64,000 bases of DNA from Aurantimicrobium sp. INA4. Lineage in GTDB: Bacteria; Actinomycetota; Actinomycetes; Actinomycetales; Microbacteriaceae. The notes beneath the pieces were generated by a model. That model was not told where the DNA came from and did no database searches. It was given only the letters and a program-made list of their open reading frames with translations. The translations under genes and the position numbers were made by a program. Where the stretch lies: contig NZ_AP027040.1 of NCBI RefSeq assembly GCF_027924525.1, positions 1 to 64,000 on the forward strand, given 5' to 3'. Shown here in pieces: positions 61,777-64,000 of this stretch. Numbering within the stretch: position 1 is the stretch's first letter; each line of letters begins with the position of its first letter.

Positions 61777-62208
61777 CTATTCGCGATAAATGAGTCGCGA
61801 CATCACGATAGAGGTTCTCGTGTGGTCCACGTTCGGGGCGTTGCGCACGGCTTCTAGTGCATCCTCCAGGCTGGCAATGTTGTGGCTGCGCATGTGCACA
61901 ATCGCGTCAGCGCTTCCGGAGACGGTGCCCGCATCGACAACATCTGGAACTCCTTCGAGGAGTCGGCGAAGCTCATCGGGTGCAACCGTGCCACGGCAGA
62001 ACAATTCGACGTAAGCCTCGGTCTCCAGGCCCTCAACAGAAGGATCAACGTGGATGGTGAATCCACGAATGACCCCGTCAGAGATCAAGCGATCAACACG
62101 ACGTTTGACGGCTGATGCAGACAGCCCTATGACGCTTCCGATGTCTCCATAGGCGGCTCGAGAGTTCTGACGCAGTTGATCAATGATGCGACGGTCCAAG
62201 TTGTCCAT
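61777..62208 (-). CDS. Lrp/AsnC-family transcriptional regulator
   Basis: The 143-aa regulator has an N-terminal winged HTH (DNLDRRIIDQLRQNSRAAYG, GLSASAVKRRVDRLI, SDGVIRGFTI) and a C-terminal RAM effector-binding domain (VEGLETEAYVELFC, VSGSADAIVHM). ATG 62208 has TAAGCT 6 nt upstream, leaderless. It may control the adjacent oxidoreductase and LysE-type exporter; a link of Lrp-type regulators with exporters is common. The spacer to the oxidoreductase is 33 bp. Confidence 0.9.
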   Translation of the reverse strand: MDNLDRRIIDQLRQNSRAAYGDIGSVIGLSASAVKRRVDRLISDGVIRGFTIHVDPSVEGLETEAYVELFCRGTVAPDELRRLLEGVPDVVDAGTVSGSADAIVHMRSHNIASLEDALEAVRNAPNVDHTRTSIVMSRLIYRE

Positions 62209-62250
62209 GAGATGAGCTTATTAGGGCTCCTGAACTCAGACAGGAATTAG

Positions 62251-64000
62251 TTACTCCATTGAAATGGAGATCGTGATGACTCGGCCCGGCGGCAACTTGA
62301 AATATTCCGAAGCAGATTCTGAATTCCGGTGCATTGCCGAGAAGATGAGATCTTCCACTTTGTTGAGATCACCGGTATGTGGATTCACGAATTTACGTGA
62401 AGCAACAAAGTAGGTGGCTTCCTTTTCATCAAAATGCGGCTTAATGTGTTTAGAGCGCAGAGCACGAGGAATATCTGTCCTCTCCATGAAACCGGTGAAG
62501 ATAGTCACCTTGGCAACGTATTCGGAGAGCTCCGTGTAGAGCGGCTTCTCTTTGGAATAGGGGTGTTCCGTCGTTACCACGTGGACCATGATGATCTTCT
62601 CTGGCATCGATTTCAACGCACGAATCTGTGCTTCGAGCGCCTGGGGGACAAGGCTGGGGATCGCAGCTAGGTAAATACCAACAGAATGCGTGACTGAAAT
62701 CTTTGAGGATTTACGTAATTTGTCTACTTTGTCCCAGGTCATTGACTCATTGGCAAGCATCTCGTTAAGCAGGAATCGACCCTTGCGCCAGATCCACATA
62801 ATCGAGGCAACAACAAAACCAACAGCTAAAGGAACCCAGGCATCCTTGAAAATCTTGGTGGAAGTTGAAATGACAAACGATAAGTCAATGATGAGGAACA
62901 ACGACAGCAAAGGAATGGCGAAAACAGGTTTCCACTTCCAGTTTTCGATTGCCACCCAGAACAATGCGATTGTCGTGATGAGCATGGTTCCGGCGATGGC
63001 AAAGGCATATGCTCCAGCAAGCGCTGCAGAAGTTTCAAAAATGATGACTAGAGCTATGGCACCAACGCCGACGATGGCGTTGACAAATGGAACATATATT
63101 TGCCCGACGTGACGGAAGTTTGTGTGCACAACCTTCATACGAGCTATGAGGCCCATTTGAATTGCTTGGCTCGCAATGGACGCAACGCCTGTAATCAATG
63201 CTTGTGAGGCAATGATTGTTGCTGCTGTGGAGAGCAAAACCATATAAATGACCACTGCAGGATTGGGAGCGAGTCCGAAGAAGGGGTTTTCGGCCATTTC
63301 AGGTTCACGCAAAACTAGCGCTGCCTGGCCCAGGTAACACAGCACCAAACTGATGTTGACCAGACCAAACCATCCAATCCGAATGGGGGACTTACCGAAA
63401 TGTCCCAAGTCTGCATACAGAGCCTCTGCTCCCGTGACAGCCAGAATGACAGAAGACATCACGATGAGTGTGAACCATCCGTGACGGGCGATGTACTCGA
63501 CTGCATAAACCGGGTTGAGACCGATGAGAGCGACGGGGTTCTGGACGAGTTGGAGAACTCCCAAAATTCCAATTGTGGCGAACCACAGCAGCATAACGGG
63601 ACCAAAAATAGTTCCCAGGAATCCAGTTCCACGGAATTGGAAGATAAACAACAGAGCCAAAATAATGACCGTCGCGGGTACCGCATATTGTGCCAGGTCT
63701 GGGTTGATTGATCCCAAACCTTCGGTTGCTGAAAGAACCGAAATAGCAGGAGTAAGTAAACCGTCAGCAAAAAGGAGAGCTGCAGCAAGAAGCATCATAA
63801 AGACGATTGCTGCTTTAGTTCCTTTACGCGCCTCTCTAATTCGTTGAGGCAGTTGGGCAAAAAGTGCGAGCACCCCACCTTCGCCATGGTTGTCTGCGCG
63901 GAGAACAACAACGAGATATTTGATGCTGACGACAATGGTGATCGTCCAAAAGACCAGCGAGACAATTCCGAGAACATTTTCTTCAGCTGTTCCGCCGGCA
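62251..64000 (-). CDS. kup: KUP-family potassium transporter (5' part outside window)
   Basis: The frame stays open to the window edge, so the N-terminus is missing and at least 582 residues are encoded. Close to the edge it reads YLVVVLRADNHGEGGVLALF, the KUP signature; internal features are AALLFADGLLTPAISVLSA and TGAEALYADLGHFGK. About twelve membrane segments and a cytosolic C-terminal domain (from about 62.9 kb down) are visible. It imports K+ with protons. A GTG at 63873 lies inside the signature and is not the start. The stop is 42 bp from the Lrp start. Confidence 0.93.
   Translation of the reverse strand, partial: AGGTAEENVLGIVSLVFWTITIVVSIKYLVVVLRADNHGEGGVLALFAQLPQRIREARKGTKAAIVFMMLLAAALLFADGLLTPAISVLSATEGLGSINPDLAQYAVPATVIILALLFIFQFRGTGFLGTIFGPVMLLWFATIGILGVLQLVQNPVALIGLNPVYAVEYIARHGWFTLIVMSSVILAVTGAEALYADLGHFGKSPIRIGWFGLVNISLVLCYLGQAALVLREPEMAENPFFGLAPNPAVVIYMVLLSTAATIIASQALITGVASIASQAIQMGLIARMKVVHTNFRHVGQIYVPFVNAIVGVGAIALVIIFETSAALAGAYAFAIAGTMLITTIALFWVAIENWKWKPVFAIPLLSLFLIIDLSFVISTSTKIFKDAWVPLAVGFVVASIMWIWRKGRFLLNEMLANESMTWDKVDKLRKSSKISVTHSVGIYLAAIPSLVPQALEAQIRALKSMPEKIIMVHVVTTEHPYSKEKPLYTELSEYVAKVTIFTGFMERTDIPRALRSKHIKPHFDEKEATYFVASRKFVNPHTGDLNKVEDLIFSAMHRNSESASEYFKLPPGRVITISISME

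Noticed and set aside
63795..63977. Separate small ORF at the right edge
   Set aside because: It is out of frame with KUP; the KUP frame is open to base 64000 and encodes the conserved RADNHGEGG signature there.
1..64000. CRISPR arrays, insertion sequences, rRNA genes
   Set aside because: No regularly spaced repeats, transposase-like proteins or rRNA-like sequence were seen anywhere in the window.

Overview
The window looks like the replication-origin region of a small-genome, low-GC actinobacterium, most likely a member of the Microbacteriaceae (GC roughly 50-52 % by eye, unusually low for the family; a freshwater 'Luna'-type planktonic lineage would fit, but that is inference). Evidence: the dnaA-dnaN-recF-dciA-gyrB-gyrA-DUF3566 order, the actinobacterial fhaA-fhaB-pstP-rodA-pbpA-pknA-pknB operon with crgA, a class E sortase and pabA beside it, NucS, and very tight gene packing. 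No insertion sequence, prophage, CRISPR array or rRNA operon was seen.

Layout. 1-10.0 kb: dnaA, oriC (dnaA-dnaN spacer), dnaN, recF, a DciA-like gene, gyrB, gyrA, a DUF3566 membrane protein, tRNA-Ile and tRNA-Ala. 10.0-15.3 kb: small stress/unknown genes (DUF1801, YdeI-like, LON-domain protein), cyclophilin, rhomboid, crgA, sortase E, a small membrane protein and pabA; two perfect DnaA boxes and an 18-bp palindrome lie between rhomboid and crgA. 15.3-24.1 kb: the growth and division kinase/PBP operon on the minus strand. 24.1-29.6 kb: a two-component system divergent from a four-gene redox unit (two low-complexity secreted proteins, ApbE, and a fused haem/flavin/2Fe-2S reductase). 29.7-31 kb: tRNA-Leu and two paralogous lipoproteins. 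31-42 kb: transporter, two HAD phosphatases around nucS, SDR, M13 peptidase, glyS, a degenerate FAD-type protein, three small membrane or stress genes, hemD, trhO. 42.2-47.6 kb: a zinc island (Zur box, ABC importer with two permeases, zur, and cysteine-poor L28/L33/S14), then hup. 47.6-64 kb: CopD/CtaG fusion, Pif1-like helicase, DCC protein, purB, a WXG-like/lipase pair, a three-gene 2-oxoacid dehydrogenase, LysE exporter, a PYROXD2-like oxidoreductase, Lrp/AsnC regulator and a KUP potassium transporter cut by the window edge.

Two themes cut across the window. First, many genes have a TANNNT -10 hexamer only 6-9 nt before the start codon and no Shine-Dalgarno, the signature of leaderless transcription. 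Second, convergent genes are packed to the point of sharing stop codons (4-bp tail overlaps such as TTAA, CTAG). The best candidate for an undescribed system is the 26.2-29.6 kb redox unit: it has the flavin transferase and transmembrane reductase of an extracytosolic flavinylation pathway, but no FMN-binding domain protein. In its place are two short secreted proteins that share an APVVNGT(S/T)GGSG motif, preceded by an 11-bp-spaced direct repeat suited to the neighbouring OmpR-type regulator.
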